A DNA stretch of 64,000 nt, taken from G001797105 sp964528155. GTDB lineage: Bacteria; Chloroflexota; Anaerolineae; Anaerolineales; E44-bin32. The notes beneath the pieces are model-generated. The model was not told the origin of the DNA. It ran no database searches and saw only the letters and a list, made by a program, of their open reading frames with translations. Positions within the stretch are counted from its first letter, which is position 1; the number at the start of each line of letters is the position of its first letter. The stretch is from contig CAZGRL010000005.1 of assembly GCA_964528155.1 (NCBI GenBank), positions 1 to 64,000 on the forward strand. The letters are read 5' to 3'. The position numbers and the translations under genes were made by a program. Below are positions 15,347 to 24,575 of this stretch, one piece after another.

Positions 15347-18300
15347 ATGTCTTTTGTCCACCTGCATGTTCATTCGGAATACTCTCTGCTCGATGGGCTG
15401 AGCCGCATCCCGGATCTGGTCGGGCGCGCCAAAGAGCTTGGCATGCCGGCCGTTGCCCTCACGGATCACGGGGCGATGTTCGGGGTGATCGACTTCTATC
15501 GGGCGGCGAAGGCTGCCGGCATCAAGCCGATCATCGGGATGGAGGCCTATCTGGCAGCAAGGGGTATGCACGACAAGGACCCGCAGCAGGACAGCCGCTC
15601 GTACCATCTGCTTCTGCTGGCGGAGAACGACCAGGGTTATCGCAATCTCCTCGAGATCGCGACTGCCTCGCAGCTTGAAGGCTTTTACTACCGGCCGAGG
15701 ATCGATCATGATTTCCTCGCCGCACACAGCGCCGGTCTGTTCTGCACGACGGGCTGTCTGTCGGGCGAGGTCCCAAGGGCTCTGGTCGAGGGAAGGCAAG
15801 CTCAAGCAAAGCGGGCGATGGATTGGTACTTTGAAGTCTTCGGCCCGGATCACTTCTTCATCGAGTTGCAGCAACATAAGATCCCTGAGCTACCTGCGGT
15901 GAACCGCGAACTCATCCAGATGGCGCCTCGCTACAACGGTCGTTTTGTCGCGACCAACGACGTTCACTACGTCGCGCCGGAAGATGCCGAGCTCCAGGAC
16001 ATTCTGCTGTGCATTCAGACCGGAGCCGTCAAGGCCGACCCGGACCGGATGCGCATGACCGATCCCTCTTACTACTTCAGGACGCCGCAAGAGATGCAGG
16101 CATTGTTCCCTGAGATCCCTGAGGCTATCGAGAACACTCTGTGGATCGCCGAGCGATGCCAGGTGGATCTGGATTTCGAGGGATACCGCCTGCCGGACTT
16201 CCAGGTACCCGATGGGTACATCCCTGCGAGCTATCTGCGGCTTCAATGTGAAGAGGGACTTCGCCGGCGTTATCCGAATCGGTCCGAAAGCCGTGAGGTT
16301 CGGGAAAGGTTGGACTACGAACTGGGCATCATCAATCAGATGGGTTTTGACACCTACTTCTTGATCGTCTGGGATTTGTGTCGCTACGCCCGAGAGCATG
16401 GGATCTGGTACAACGCTCGTGGTTCGGCTGCCGGTTCGATCGTAGCTTATTGTCTGGAAATAACACTCGTCGATCCGCTGGCGCACGGTCTAATCTTCGA
16501 ACGCTTCCTCAACCCCGGTCGCGTTTCCATGCCCGACATTGACCTCGACTTCCAGGACGATCGCCGGGCGGAGATGCTGGAATACGCCGCAGACACCTAC
16601 GGTCGGGACAAGGTGGCCCAGATCATCACCTTCGGCACGTTAGGAGCCCGGGCGGCGATTCGCGATGTGGGAAGAGTCATGGACATCCCCTTGCCCGAGG
16701 TCGACCGGGTGGCCAAGCTCGTCCCCAATATCCCGGGGAAGCCTATGACGATCCCGGAGGCGGTGGAGGGAGTGACCGCCTTCAAACAAATCTACGACAC
16801 GGCGCCCTACCTGCGTGAGCTGATCGACACGGCCGCAAAGCTTGAAGGTGTGGCGCGCAACGCCGGCACCCATGCCGCCGGGGTCATCATCACCGATCGT
16901 CCGATCACCGAATACGTCCCCCTGCACCGCCCGACCAAGGTCGGGTCGGAGGACAGCCCGGTGGGCGGGGTCACCCAATTCGAGATGCAAGTCCTTGAGT
17001 GGTTGGGGCTGCTCAAGGTGGACTTCCTCGGGCTTTCGACCCTGACCGTGATGGCGCGCGCCTGCGAGTTTATTGAGCGGCGGCATGGGATCCGGCTGGA
17101 TATCCACAGCATCCCGTTGGACGACGCGGCGACCTACGACTTGCTCGGGCGCGGAGACGTGCTTGGCGTGTTCCAGGTGGAAGGCGCCGGGATGCGTCGC
17201 TACCTGATGGAAATGAAGCCGCGCAACCTGTCGCATGTCATCGCCATGGTCGCCCTCTACCGGCCTGGTCCGATGGAATTCATCCCCGATTACATCCGGC
17301 GAATGCATGGCGAGGAAGCTGTTTCCTTCCGACATCCGTCGCTGGCCCCGATCCTGGATGAGACATACGGGATCACCGTCTACCAAGAACAGATCATGTA
17401 CACGGCCATGCAACTGGCCGGCTACTCGGCGTCGGAAGCCGACAACCTGCGGAAAGCGGTCGCCAAGAAGAAGGCCGAGGCTCTCCATCGAGAGCGAGAG
17501 AACTTCGTTCGAGGGGCGACGGCCAACGCTATCGCCAACGATGTTGCCAACGCCATCTTCGACGACTGGGAGGCGTTCGCCCGATACGGATTCCCCAAAG
17601 GCCATGCTGCCGACTATGCTGTGATCTGCGTCGAGACCGCATACCTCAAGACCCACTATCCAACGGAATACATGACGGCCTTGCTCTCCGTCTTCAAGAA
17701 TGACACGGATCGCGTGGCGTTGTATATCGCCGACTGTCGCCGGATGGGGATTGACGTCCTGCCACCTGACGTGAATGCGAGTGGCATGAGTTTCGAGATC
17801 GAGCAGACCGCCGGAGACAAGCCGGCGATCCGCTACGGTCTCAGCGCGGTCAAGAACGTCGGCGAAAGTGCGGTGGCGGCGATCCTCAATGCGAGGCAGG
17901 AAGGCGGGGCCTTCAAGAGCCTCGAAGAATTCTCCCGTCGGGTTGATTTGCGTCTCGTGGGCAAACGGGCGCTTGAGTGTCTCGTGCGGGTGGGGGCGCT
18001 TGACCGTCTCGGATCGCGGCGTGCCTTGCTCGAGGCCCTTGATCGGATTCTGTCAGCCTCCGCCTCCCACTTCAGGGCTCGCGAGGTCGGTCAGCTCTCC
18101 ATGTTCGGCGGCGCGGTCGCGGCGACCGGCATGTTGAGCTTGCCAGGGTCGCTCGAGGATGTTCCTCGCCGCCAGCAACTTGACTGGGAGCGTGAGCTGC
18201 TCGGCGTGTATGTCTCCGACCACCCATTGACGCCTCATATGGACAGCCTGACACACATCGTCACTCACTTCAGCGCCGAACTCGGTGACGCCGAGCAAGG

Positions 18301-19078
18301 CGAGGCTGCATGTGTGGCGGGAGAGGTGACCCACCTTCGTCCGTACCAGACGCGCTCAGGGAAGACCATGGGCTTTGTTTCGCTCGAGGATCTTCAGGGG
18401 ACGATCGAGTTGGTCGTTTTTCATCGCGTATGGGGCGCGGTTGCCGGCTGGATCGAACCCGGGCAGATCGTCGTCGTGAAGGGCAAGGTCGACAACGGGC
18501 GCGGTGATCCGAAGATCCTGGTCGACGAGATCACCCGGGAGATCAAGCCTGTCGCCGTCCAGACTGAAGCCTCATCAACACCTCCTAAGGATGTCGCGGC
18601 ACCTCCGGCGGCCGCTCCCGAACCTGTCATCGAACCGACAGAAGAAGATTGGGGCGAGACCGTGGAGATCTCGCATGAGATCCCCGAAACCGTCATCGCT
18701 GTTGCGGGGCCGGCGCCCAATGAGCCGTTGGTTGAGCCAGGCAGCCTGCTGGGCTTCACCGGATCAGGCGAACCGTCGCAAGTTCCAGCTTTCGACCAGG
18801 CCGGGCGGATCCCAGTTGGCGATACGCGGATGGTATCGTTGATCTTGCATTCTACCGGCGATCGCAAGCGAGACGCGCTGCGTATGCGTCGGGTGCATGG
18901 TCTGCTGACGTCGTACCCCGGCGCAGACCGCTTCGCCTTCGAGATATTCGAAGCCTCGCGGCGGTATCACCTCGAATTCCCCAACTCGACCACGGGCTAC
19001 TGCAACGAGCTTCACGCCCAATTGGCCCGGCTACTCGGTGAAGGAACGATACACGTCACCCCATTCCGGGTCCAATAG
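15347..19078 (+). CDS. dnaE: DNA polymerase III alpha subunit
   Basis: A 1243-residue replicative polymerase catalytic subunit. The N-terminal PHP domain begins FVHLHVHSEYSLLDG. The palm carries PDIDLDF with its catalytic aspartates. The fingers/tandem helix-hairpin-helix region includes RYGLSAVKNVGESAVAAIL, and the OB fold contains TRSGKTMGFVSLED. A Pro/Ala-rich linker (about residues 1080-1130) precedes a C-terminal domain likely to bind the clamp-loader tau subunit. This is the DnaE1 type, without an inserted exonuclease. The ATG at 15347 is the first codon with homology. A phosphofructokinase gene starts 19 bases after the stop, so the two may be co-transcribed. Confidence 0.97.
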   Translation: MSFVHLHVHSEYSLLDGLSRIPDLVGRAKELGMPAVALTDHGAMFGVIDFYRAAKAAGIKPIIGMEAYLAARGMHDKDPQQDSRSYHLLLLAENDQGYRNLLEIATASQLEGFYYRPRIDHDFLAAHSAGLFCTTGCLSGEVPRALVEGRQAQAKRAMDWYFEVFGPDHFFIELQQHKIPELPAVNRELIQMAPRYNGRFVATNDVHYVAPEDAELQDILLCIQTGAVKADPDRMRMTDPSYYFRTPQEMQALFPEIPEAIENTLWIAERCQVDLDFEGYRLPDFQVPDGYIPASYLRLQCEEGLRRRYPNRSESREVRERLDYELGIINQMGFDTYFLIVWDLCRYAREHGIWYNARGSAAGSIVAYCLEITLVDPLAHGLIFERFLNPGRVSMPDIDLDFQDDRRAEMLEYAADTYGRDKVAQIITFGTLGARAAIRDVGRVMDIPLPEVDRVAKLVPNIPGKPMTIPEAVEGVTAFKQIYDTAPYLRELIDTAAKLEGVARNAGTHAAGVIITDRPITEYVPLHRPTKVGSEDSPVGGVTQFEMQVLEWLGLLKVDFLGLSTLTVMARACEFIERRHGIRLDIHSIPLDDAATYDLLGRGDVLGVFQVEGAGMRRYLMEMKPRNLSHVIAMVALYRPGPMEFIPDYIRRMHGEEAVSFRHPSLAPILDETYGITVYQEQIMYTAMQLAGYSASEADNLRKAVAKKKAEALHRERENFVRGATANAIANDVANAIFDDWEAFARYGFPKGHAADYAVICVETAYLKTHYPTEYMTALLSVFKNDTDRVALYIADCRRMGIDVLPPDVNASGMSFEIEQTAGDKPAIRYGLSAVKNVGESAVAAILNARQEGGAFKSLEEFSRRVDLRLVGKRALECLVRVGALDRLGSRRALLEALDRILSASASHFRAREVGQLSMFGGAVAATGMLSLPGSLEDVPRRQQLDWERELLGVYVSDHPLTPHMDSLTHIVTHFSAELGDAEQGEAACVAGEVTHLRPYQTRSGKTMGFVSLEDLQGTIELVVFHRVWGAVAGWIEPGQIVVVKGKVDNGRGDPKILVDEITREIKPVAVQTEASSTPPKDVAAPPAAAPEPVIEPTEEDWGETVEISHEIPETVIAVAGPAPNEPLVEPGSLLGFTGSGEPSQVPAFDQAGRIPVGDTRMVSLILHSTGDRKRDALRMRRVHGLLTSYPGADRFAFEIFEASRRYHLEFPNSTTGYCNELHAQLARLLGEGTIHVTPFRVQ

Positions 19079-19097
19079 AGCCGGCGAGGGAGTCAAC

Positions 19098-20066
19098 ATG
19101 CAAATCGTCGGAGTGCTCAGTTCGGGCGGGGACGCCCCGGGCATCAACGCCTGTCTGCGAGCGATCGTCCGGACGGCGCTTCATCATGGGCTGCAGGTCA
19201 TCGGCGTTCGCGAAGGCTTCGACGGCCTGGTGCGGGGTGAGATGACACCGCCCCTCACAGCGCGGGATGTCGGCGGCATCCTCCAGCGTGGCGGCACTTT
19301 CCTCCAAACGGCCCGGTGTCCCGAGTTCACGGAAACCAAGTCGCAGATACAGGCGCTGCGTGAGCTGAACGAGTCCGGTATCGAAGGTCTGATCGTGATC
19401 GGGGGGGATGGATCGATGCGGGGGGCCCACGCCTTATCGCTGCGCGGCTTCCCGGTCGTGGGCGTCCCGGCCTCGATCGACAATGACATCTGGGGGACGG
19501 ACATGGCCCTGGGTGTCGACACAGCCCTGAACACGATCATGGATGCCGTCGATAAGCTCCGCGACACGGCGTCATCCCACCAGCGGGCTTTCCTGGTGGA
19601 AACCATGGGCAGGTATTCGGGCTACCTGGCTCTTGAGTCCGGCCTGATTTGCGGCGCCGAGGTCATCTTAATCCCGGAGCGAGACGTGCCGATGGAGGAG
19701 ATCTCTTCGGCGATTATCGATGCCTACGCACGCGGAAAGTCACATGCGATCGCCATGATCGCCGAGGGAGCGGCATACCACCCCCAGGAAGTTGCCGATC
19801 ATCTGGAGCAGCAAGAGATCGGATTTGAGACCCGCATCACGATCCTCGGGCACGTGCCGCGCGGGGGAAGCCCATCCGCTTTCGATCGCCTGTTGGCGAC
19901 GAGGCTCGGTGTCAGGGCCGTGGAAGCCCTGCTCGCCGGGGAAAAGGACATCATGCTCGGCCTTGATGGACGGCAGATCGTGGCGGTATCATTAGAGCAA
20001 GTCACCTCGTCGCAGCGGGAGCTGAATCTGGCCGACTTTGAGACGGCTCGAATGCTGGCCCGTTAG
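19098..20066 (+). CDS. pfkA: 6-phosphofructokinase, ATP-type
   Basis: A 322-residue phosphofructokinase of the PfkA family. The N-terminal SSGGDAPGIN loop binds nucleotide, VIGGDGSMRGA has Gly at the position that selects ATP over pyrophosphate, and SIDNDIWGTD contains the catalytic aspartate (the usual TIDND has Ser here and the preceding Gly is Ala). MGRYSG and LGHVPRGGSP bind fructose 6-phosphate. It catalyses the committed glycolytic step. The ATG at 19098 has a GGCGAGGGAG ribosome site and lies 19 bases after dnaE. A pyrophosphate-type paralogue follows, giving the cell both irreversible and reversible versions. Confidence 0.95.
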   Translation: MQIVGVLSSGGDAPGINACLRAIVRTALHHGLQVIGVREGFDGLVRGEMTPPLTARDVGGILQRGGTFLQTARCPEFTETKSQIQALRELNESGIEGLIVIGGDGSMRGAHALSLRGFPVVGVPASIDNDIWGTDMALGVDTALNTIMDAVDKLRDTASSHQRAFLVETMGRYSGYLALESGLICGAEVILIPERDVPMEEISSAIIDAYARGKSHAIAMIAEGAAYHPQEVADHLEQQEIGFETRITILGHVPRGGSPSAFDRLLATRLGVRAVEALLAGEKDIMLGLDGRQIVAVSLEQVTSSQRELNLADFETARMLAR

Positions 20067-20235
20067 ATCCCATCGCCTGTCGTCTCAACTGACCTGTGTT
20101 GTACCGATCCAACCCGGCGAGGCGCTACCTCGGGCGGCGTGGGGAGACAGCGCCGGCGGCTCTGCGACGCGATTTGACATAGATCTGGAGCGGATCAGTT
20201 CCGTAGGGTGGGAACTTGTCGACTGAGGGATGCAA

Positions 20236-21381
20236 ATGCGCATAGGAATCCTGACAGGCGGGGGGGATGTCCCCGGGCTGAACGCCTGCATCAAAGCCGT
20301 GGTCACCCGGGTTCTCGACGATGGACACAGTGTTTTGGGGATCCGCCGAGGCTGGGGGGGGCTCTTCGAGATTCAGCCGGATGATCGGAAAAGCCGCGCC
20401 ATGTACACGATGGAACTCGACCACAATGCGGTTCGGACGATAGACCGCAGCGGCGGCACCATTCTACACACCTCGCGCACCAATCCAGGAAAGGTGCGGA
20501 AGGAAGATGTACCGGCTTTCCTGACGAGCGACGACACGGCGGACATCCAGGACTTCACCCCCTACGTGCTTGACGTCATCAATAAACTCGGGTTGGACGT
20601 CCTCATTCCGATCGGCGGGGACGACACACTGTCCTACGCGCTGCGACTGCACGATGAGGGGGTCCCGATCGTGGCGATTCCCAAGACCATGGACAACGAT
20701 GTCCACGGCACGGAGTACTGCATCGGGTTCTCGACGGCGATCACTCGCAGCGTAGGAGTCATCCACAGCCTGAGGACGAGCGCCGGATCGCACGAGCGGC
20801 TGGCGATCATCGAATTGTTCGGCCGTTACAGCGGCGAGACATGTCTTGTCAGCGCCTATCTGGCCGGGGTGGATCGGGCCGTCATTTCCGAGGTCCCGTT
20901 CGAGCCGGAGAAGCTCGGCCGCCTCCTGGTTCGTGACAAGAAGGCCAATCCGAGCAATTACGCCATGTTGACCATCTCCGAGGGCGCCCAGGTGGTCGGG
21001 GGCGACGTCGTCCTGCGGGGCAGGCAAGACGCGTTCGGTCACAAGAAGCTCGGCGGGATTGGGGCGATCGCAGGGGACCTCCTGCGCGAGATCACCGGAG
21101 AGCACATCATCTACCAGCAGGTCGCGTACATGATGCGCTCTGGGAACCCGGACTCTCTGGACCTGATGGTCGCCATCAACTATGCCGTCATGGCAGCCGA
21201 CCTGGCAGTCGGGCGCTCGTTCGGCCGGATGGTGGCGCTCCGCAACGGCGTCTATACGAATGTGCCCATGACGGTGACGCGCGAGGGAGTCCGGCGGGTC
21301 GACGTGGATGAGCTGTATGATGTCGAGAACTACCGTCCGAAGGTGCGGCACGTCGACGGCAAACCGATGTTCCTGTACTGA
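20236..21381 (+). CDS. Pyrophosphate-type 6-phosphofructokinase
   Basis: A 381-residue phosphofructokinase. The motif IGGDDTL has Asp where ATP enzymes have Gly, and IPKTMDND has the Lys that replaces the ATP-enzyme Gly-Thr. Both are the published signature of pyrophosphate-dependent enzymes. LFGRYSGET and EGAQVVGGD complete the sugar-phosphate site. It would interconvert fructose 6-phosphate and fructose 1,6-bisphosphate with PPi, reversibly. Of two nearby ATGs, 20236 is preferred because GAGGG lies six bases upstream; 20230 is too close. It follows pfkA by 169 bases in the same direction. PPi specificity is inferred from residues alone. Confidence 0.9.
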   Translation: MRIGILTGGGDVPGLNACIKAVVTRVLDDGHSVLGIRRGWGGLFEIQPDDRKSRAMYTMELDHNAVRTIDRSGGTILHTSRTNPGKVRKEDVPAFLTSDDTADIQDFTPYVLDVINKLGLDVLIPIGGDDTLSYALRLHDEGVPIVAIPKTMDNDVHGTEYCIGFSTAITRSVGVIHSLRTSAGSHERLAIIELFGRYSGETCLVSAYLAGVDRAVISEVPFEPEKLGRLLVRDKKANPSNYAMLTISEGAQVVGGDVVLRGRQDAFGHKKLGGIGAIAGDLLREITGEHIIYQQVAYMMRSGNPDSLDLMVAINYAVMAADLAVGRSFGRMVALRNGVYTNVPMTVTREGVRRVDVDELYDVENYRPKVRHVDGKPMFLY

Positions 21382-21405
21382 ATCGTGTGGGGGCAGGGTG
21401 GAGGA

Positions 21406-22311
21406 TCAGTCCAGTCTCGTGAGCCCCGCCTGGCGGGCCAGCTTCTCGGCGGCGGCGAATTCCTCACGGGTGATCCGCCGATCCAGGGGTGGCGTGTCGT
21501 GGGCCTTGAAGGCGGGCCGGTATTGATCCATCAGATTGAGGTAAGTGTTTGAGGAGATCTCTTCCGAGAGAAAGCGCACGATCTCTCGTGTCCCGGCCAG
21601 GCCGCCAGGGAGCACAAGGTGGCGGACGAGCAGGCCTCGCACGGCTAGGCCATCGTCGCCGATCACGAGGTCTCCAACCTGGCGGTGCATCTCTCGGACG
21701 GCGGCGCGATTGACACTGGGATAGCGCCCGATTCTGGAATAGCGGCGGGCGATGGCAGCCTGGCTGTACTTCATGTCCGGCATGTAGATGTCGACCACAC
21801 CGTTGAGGAGGGCCAACGCCTGGGGTGAATCATAGCCGCCGGTGTTGTAGACCAGAGGCAGATCGAGCCCTTCTTCGCAGGCGATGAGCAGCGCTTCGAG
21901 GATCTCGGCCACAACATGCGACGGAGAAACGAGGTTGATGTTGTGGCAACCGCTGGCCTGAAGGTGGAGCATGATCTCCGCCAGTTGGGCCGAGGCCAGG
22001 AGACCGCCGGCGGGAGCCTGGCTGATGTCATGGTTCTGGCAGTACTGGCAGCGCAGGTTGCACCATGTGAAGAAGATCGTCCCCGAGCCGCGCCATCCGC
22101 GCAACGGGTTTTCTTCACCATGATGCGCACCGTACGAAGCGACACGCGCCTGGAGGCCCGTCCGACACGCGCCGAGACGATCGGTGCTGCGGTCGACGCG
22201 GCAGTATCGGGCGCAAAGGTCGCAGGCGCGCTCGTGACTCCGAGCGAGCTCGGCCCTTTCGGCCAACTCGCCGACCTCAAACAAAGCTCTGTAGGCAGGA
22301 TAAGTCTGCAT
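21406..22311 (-). CDS. PflX-like radical SAM protein
   Basis: A 301-residue radical SAM protein of the PflX / putative pyruvate-formate-lyase-activating-enzyme-like group. The cluster motif CNLRCQYCQN follows an N-terminal cysteine set (ACDLCARYCRVDR and CRTG), typical of this group. SHVVAEILEALL, YNTGGYDSP and VDIYMPDMKYS follow. The substrate of the family is not established, and no glycyl-radical enzyme gene lies nearby. The ATG at 22311 is preferred; codons upstream lack homology. It is convergent with the PPi-phosphofructokinase gene (24-base gap). Confidence 0.85.
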   Translation of the reverse strand: MQTYPAYRALFEVGELAERAELARSHERACDLCARYCRVDRSTDRLGACRTGLQARVASYGAHHGEENPLRGWRGSGTIFFTWCNLRCQYCQNHDISQAPAGGLLASAQLAEIMLHLQASGCHNINLVSPSHVVAEILEALLIACEEGLDLPLVYNTGGYDSPQALALLNGVVDIYMPDMKYSQAAIARRYSRIGRYPSVNRAAVREMHRQVGDLVIGDDGLAVRGLLVRHLVLPGGLAGTREIVRFLSEEISSNTYLNLMDQYRPAFKAHDTPPLDRRITREEFAAAEKLARQAGLTRLD

Positions 22312-22499
22312 CCAATTCACAGCATAGCCGCGAACTGGTCGGTATGACAGGGAAAGCCATCCTCGGGCGGGCATGCATCATGGCCCAAATTCGAGTCGCG
22401 GGGTGCCGGGTCGGTAGTCCGTCAGTGGCCTGAGTCTTGCATCGTCATCGGCGAACTTCAGTACCGATCGGGTCGGGTTCGTCAGTGCGGGGGATCCGC

Positions 22500-22739
22500 A
22501 TGTTCCAATACGAAGTGGATGCCAGGGTGCTTGCGGGACGGGTGAACCGTCTGCGTGAGCCCTACCGCGGCAACACGATCACCTGGCTGGAGCGGTGCGC
22601 TCAGCGTCCAATGGCGGACCTCGAGTGGGGGATACAGGCTTTCCTGCGAGGGCTGCATCCCGTCGTGCGGGATGGCTTCGTCTTTCATGCCCAACGCGTG
22701 CTTGAGGAGGCCGATCGCTTCTTTGGTCTGCCGGAGTAG
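22500..22739 (+). CDS. Small hypothetical protein
   Basis: A 79-residue soluble, charged protein beginning MFQYEVDARVLAGRVNRLRE, predicted mostly helical, with no membrane segment and no motif I recognise. The ATG at 22500 is preferred to 22437 because the upstream codons are low in protein character. It stands alone on the plus strand between two minus-strand genes; its composition is protein-like and no competing opposite-strand gene exists. No function can be assigned. Confidence 0.5.
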   Translation: MFQYEVDARVLAGRVNRLREPYRGNTITWLERCAQRPMADLEWGIQAFLRGLHPVVRDGFVFHAQRVLEEADRFFGLPE

Positions 22740-22786
22740 GGGCTGAAGGCTCGCTCCATGGACCCGACGCGGACGTGCCGCCCGGC

Positions 22787-24466
22787 CTAGATCCAGCTGG
22801 GCTCGACGTAGGCCCCGAAAACCTCTTTCATCACCCCGATAATCTCCCCCAAGGTCGCGTAGGCGCGAACGGCATCCAGGATGTATGGCATGGTGTTCTG
22901 GCTGCCCTGGCAAGCAAGGCGCAGTCGGTCGAGCGCTTGGCCGACCGCGGCCGCATCCCGGGTTTGCCTTAACTCCGCAAGCCGGCCGGCTTGGGTGTTG
23001 TAGCCGGACGGATCCATCTCCAAAAGGGGGATGCTGTAGGGTTTGTCATCGCCGTATCCGTTTACTCCGACGATGATCCGCTCCTTCTTGTCGATCTCTT
23101 GCTGATAGCGGTAGGCCGCTTCGGCGATCTGGCGCTGGAAGAATCCGGCGCTGATCGCCGGGAGGACTCCCCCGAGCTGATCGATCTGCTTGAAGTAGGC
23201 CTGGGACTGATCCTGAATCCGGTTGGTCATTGCTTCGATGAAGAACGAGCCTCCCAGCGGATCGACCGTGTTGCCGACGCCGGACTCCTCTGCAAGGATC
23301 TGCTGCGTGCGAAGGGCGACGGTGACGGCGTGTTCTGACGGTAGGGCAAGCGCCTCATCCATAGAGTTCGTGTGCAGCGATTGCGTGCCCCCGAGCACCG
23401 CCGACAGAGCCTGGAGAGCCACGCGCACGATATTGTTCTCGGGTTGCTGAGCCGTCAGGCTGACCCCGGCCGTCTGAGTATGGAATCGTAGCAGCCATGA
23501 GCGCGGCGACTTGGCGCCAAACGTGTCCCGCATTTCGTGGGCCCAGATGCGGCGAGCTGCACGGTACTTTGCGATCTCTTCGAAGAAATCATTGTGGGCG
23601 TTGAAAAAGAACGACAGCCTTGGGGCGAAATCATCGATATCCAGGCCGCGCTCGAGCGCCCAGCGGACGTACTCCAGCCCGTCGGCCAGCGTGAAGGCCA
23701 GCTCCTGGGCTGCAGTCGAGCCTGCCTCTCGTATGTGATAGCCCGAAATCGAAATCGTGTTCCACTGGGCCAGATGTTGGCTACCATACTCAATCGTGTC
23801 TGTGACCAGCCTCATCGACGGCTCAGGCGGGAAGATGAATTCCTTCTGTGCGATGAACTCTTTGAGAATGTCGTTCTGAATGGTTCCGCGCAATTGATCC
23901 GGGCGGGCACCCTGTTTCTCTGCGGCGGCGATGTACATCGCCCAAATGACGGCAGCCGGCGAGTTAATCGTCATGCTCGTCGAGACCTTGTCCAGCGGGA
24001 TCCCATCCATCAGGATTTCCATGTCCTTCAAGGAGGAAACCGCCACGCCGCAGCGTCCGAACTCGCCGAGCGCTTCTGGAGCGTCGCTGTCATACCCCAT
24101 CAGGGTGGGGAGATCGAATGCGACGGAAAGGCCGGTCTGCCCGTGCTCGAGAAGATAGTGGAAGCGGGAGTTGGTCTCTTCGGCCGTGCCGAACCCGGCG
24201 AACATGCGCATCGTCCATGGACGGCCGCGGTACAGTGTGGGGTGGATGCCGCGCGTGTAGGGGAAGTCGCCGGGAAAGCCCAGATCGCGCATGTAGTCGA
24301 TGTCGGCGACGTCGAGGGGTGTGTAGAGCCGCTCTATCGGCTCCGAGGATGTCGTGATGAATCGCTCCCGGCGCTCGGACATGCGCGCCAGGGTGTATTG
24401 AAGGCTGGTCTCCTCCCAGCGCTCCAACGCCTGGCGCATCTCGTCAAGTTTGGCTGCATCGTACAT
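22787..24466 (-). CDS. B12-dependent acyl-CoA mutase large subunit, isobutyryl-CoA mutase type
   Basis: A 559-residue TIM-barrel subunit of the methylmalonyl-CoA mutase family without the C-terminal B12-binding domain, which must come from a separate small subunit not in this window. Landmarks: RGIHPTLYRGRPWTMRMFAGF, SVAFDLPTLMGYDSD (read in pieces), GTIQNDILKEF, HTQTAG and SLHTNSMDEALALP. Residue numbering coincides with Propionibacterium MutB: Phe89 replaces Tyr89 and Gln207 (KEFIAQ) replaces Arg207, the pair that marks isobutyryl-CoA mutases; Ala116 excludes the 2-hydroxyisobutyryl type. It would interconvert isobutyryl- and butyryl-CoA, linking valine and butyrate metabolism. An extended -10 promoter lies just upstream. 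Confidence 0.9.
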   Translation of the reverse strand: MYDAAKLDEMRQALERWEETSLQYTLARMSERRERFITTSSEPIERLYTPLDVADIDYMRDLGFPGDFPYTRGIHPTLYRGRPWTMRMFAGFGTAEETNSRFHYLLEHGQTGLSVAFDLPTLMGYDSDAPEALGEFGRCGVAVSSLKDMEILMDGIPLDKVSTSMTINSPAAVIWAMYIAAAEKQGARPDQLRGTIQNDILKEFIAQKEFIFPPEPSMRLVTDTIEYGSQHLAQWNTISISGYHIREAGSTAAQELAFTLADGLEYVRWALERGLDIDDFAPRLSFFFNAHNDFFEEIAKYRAARRIWAHEMRDTFGAKSPRSWLLRFHTQTAGVSLTAQQPENNIVRVALQALSAVLGGTQSLHTNSMDEALALPSEHAVTVALRTQQILAEESGVGNTVDPLGGSFFIEAMTNRIQDQSQAYFKQIDQLGGVLPAISAGFFQRQIAEAAYRYQQEIDKKERIIVGVNGYGDDKPYSIPLLEMDPSGYNTQAGRLAELRQTRDAAAVGQALDRLRLACQGSQNTMPYILDAVRAYATLGEIIGVMKEVFGAYVEPSWI

Positions 24467-24497
24467 CTACGCCTCCGGGGAACGCAGATAGCGAGGC

Positions 24498-24503
24498 ATT
24501 ATA
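24498..24503 (-). promoter_or_regulatory. Extended -10 promoter of the mutase gene
   Basis: On the minus strand TGCTATAAT, an extended -10 element, lies 31 bases upstream of the mutase ATG. No good -35 is seen, as is common with extended -10 promoters. The acyl-CoA dehydrogenase gene at 53.5 kb has the identical TGCTATAAT. Confidence 0.55.
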
Positions 24504-24575
24504 GCATGCGGGTACTTCGAGGGATTCGGAGGGCGCGCTGGTGTGATCTTATGGCCGCGTGTTGTAAGCCATGAA

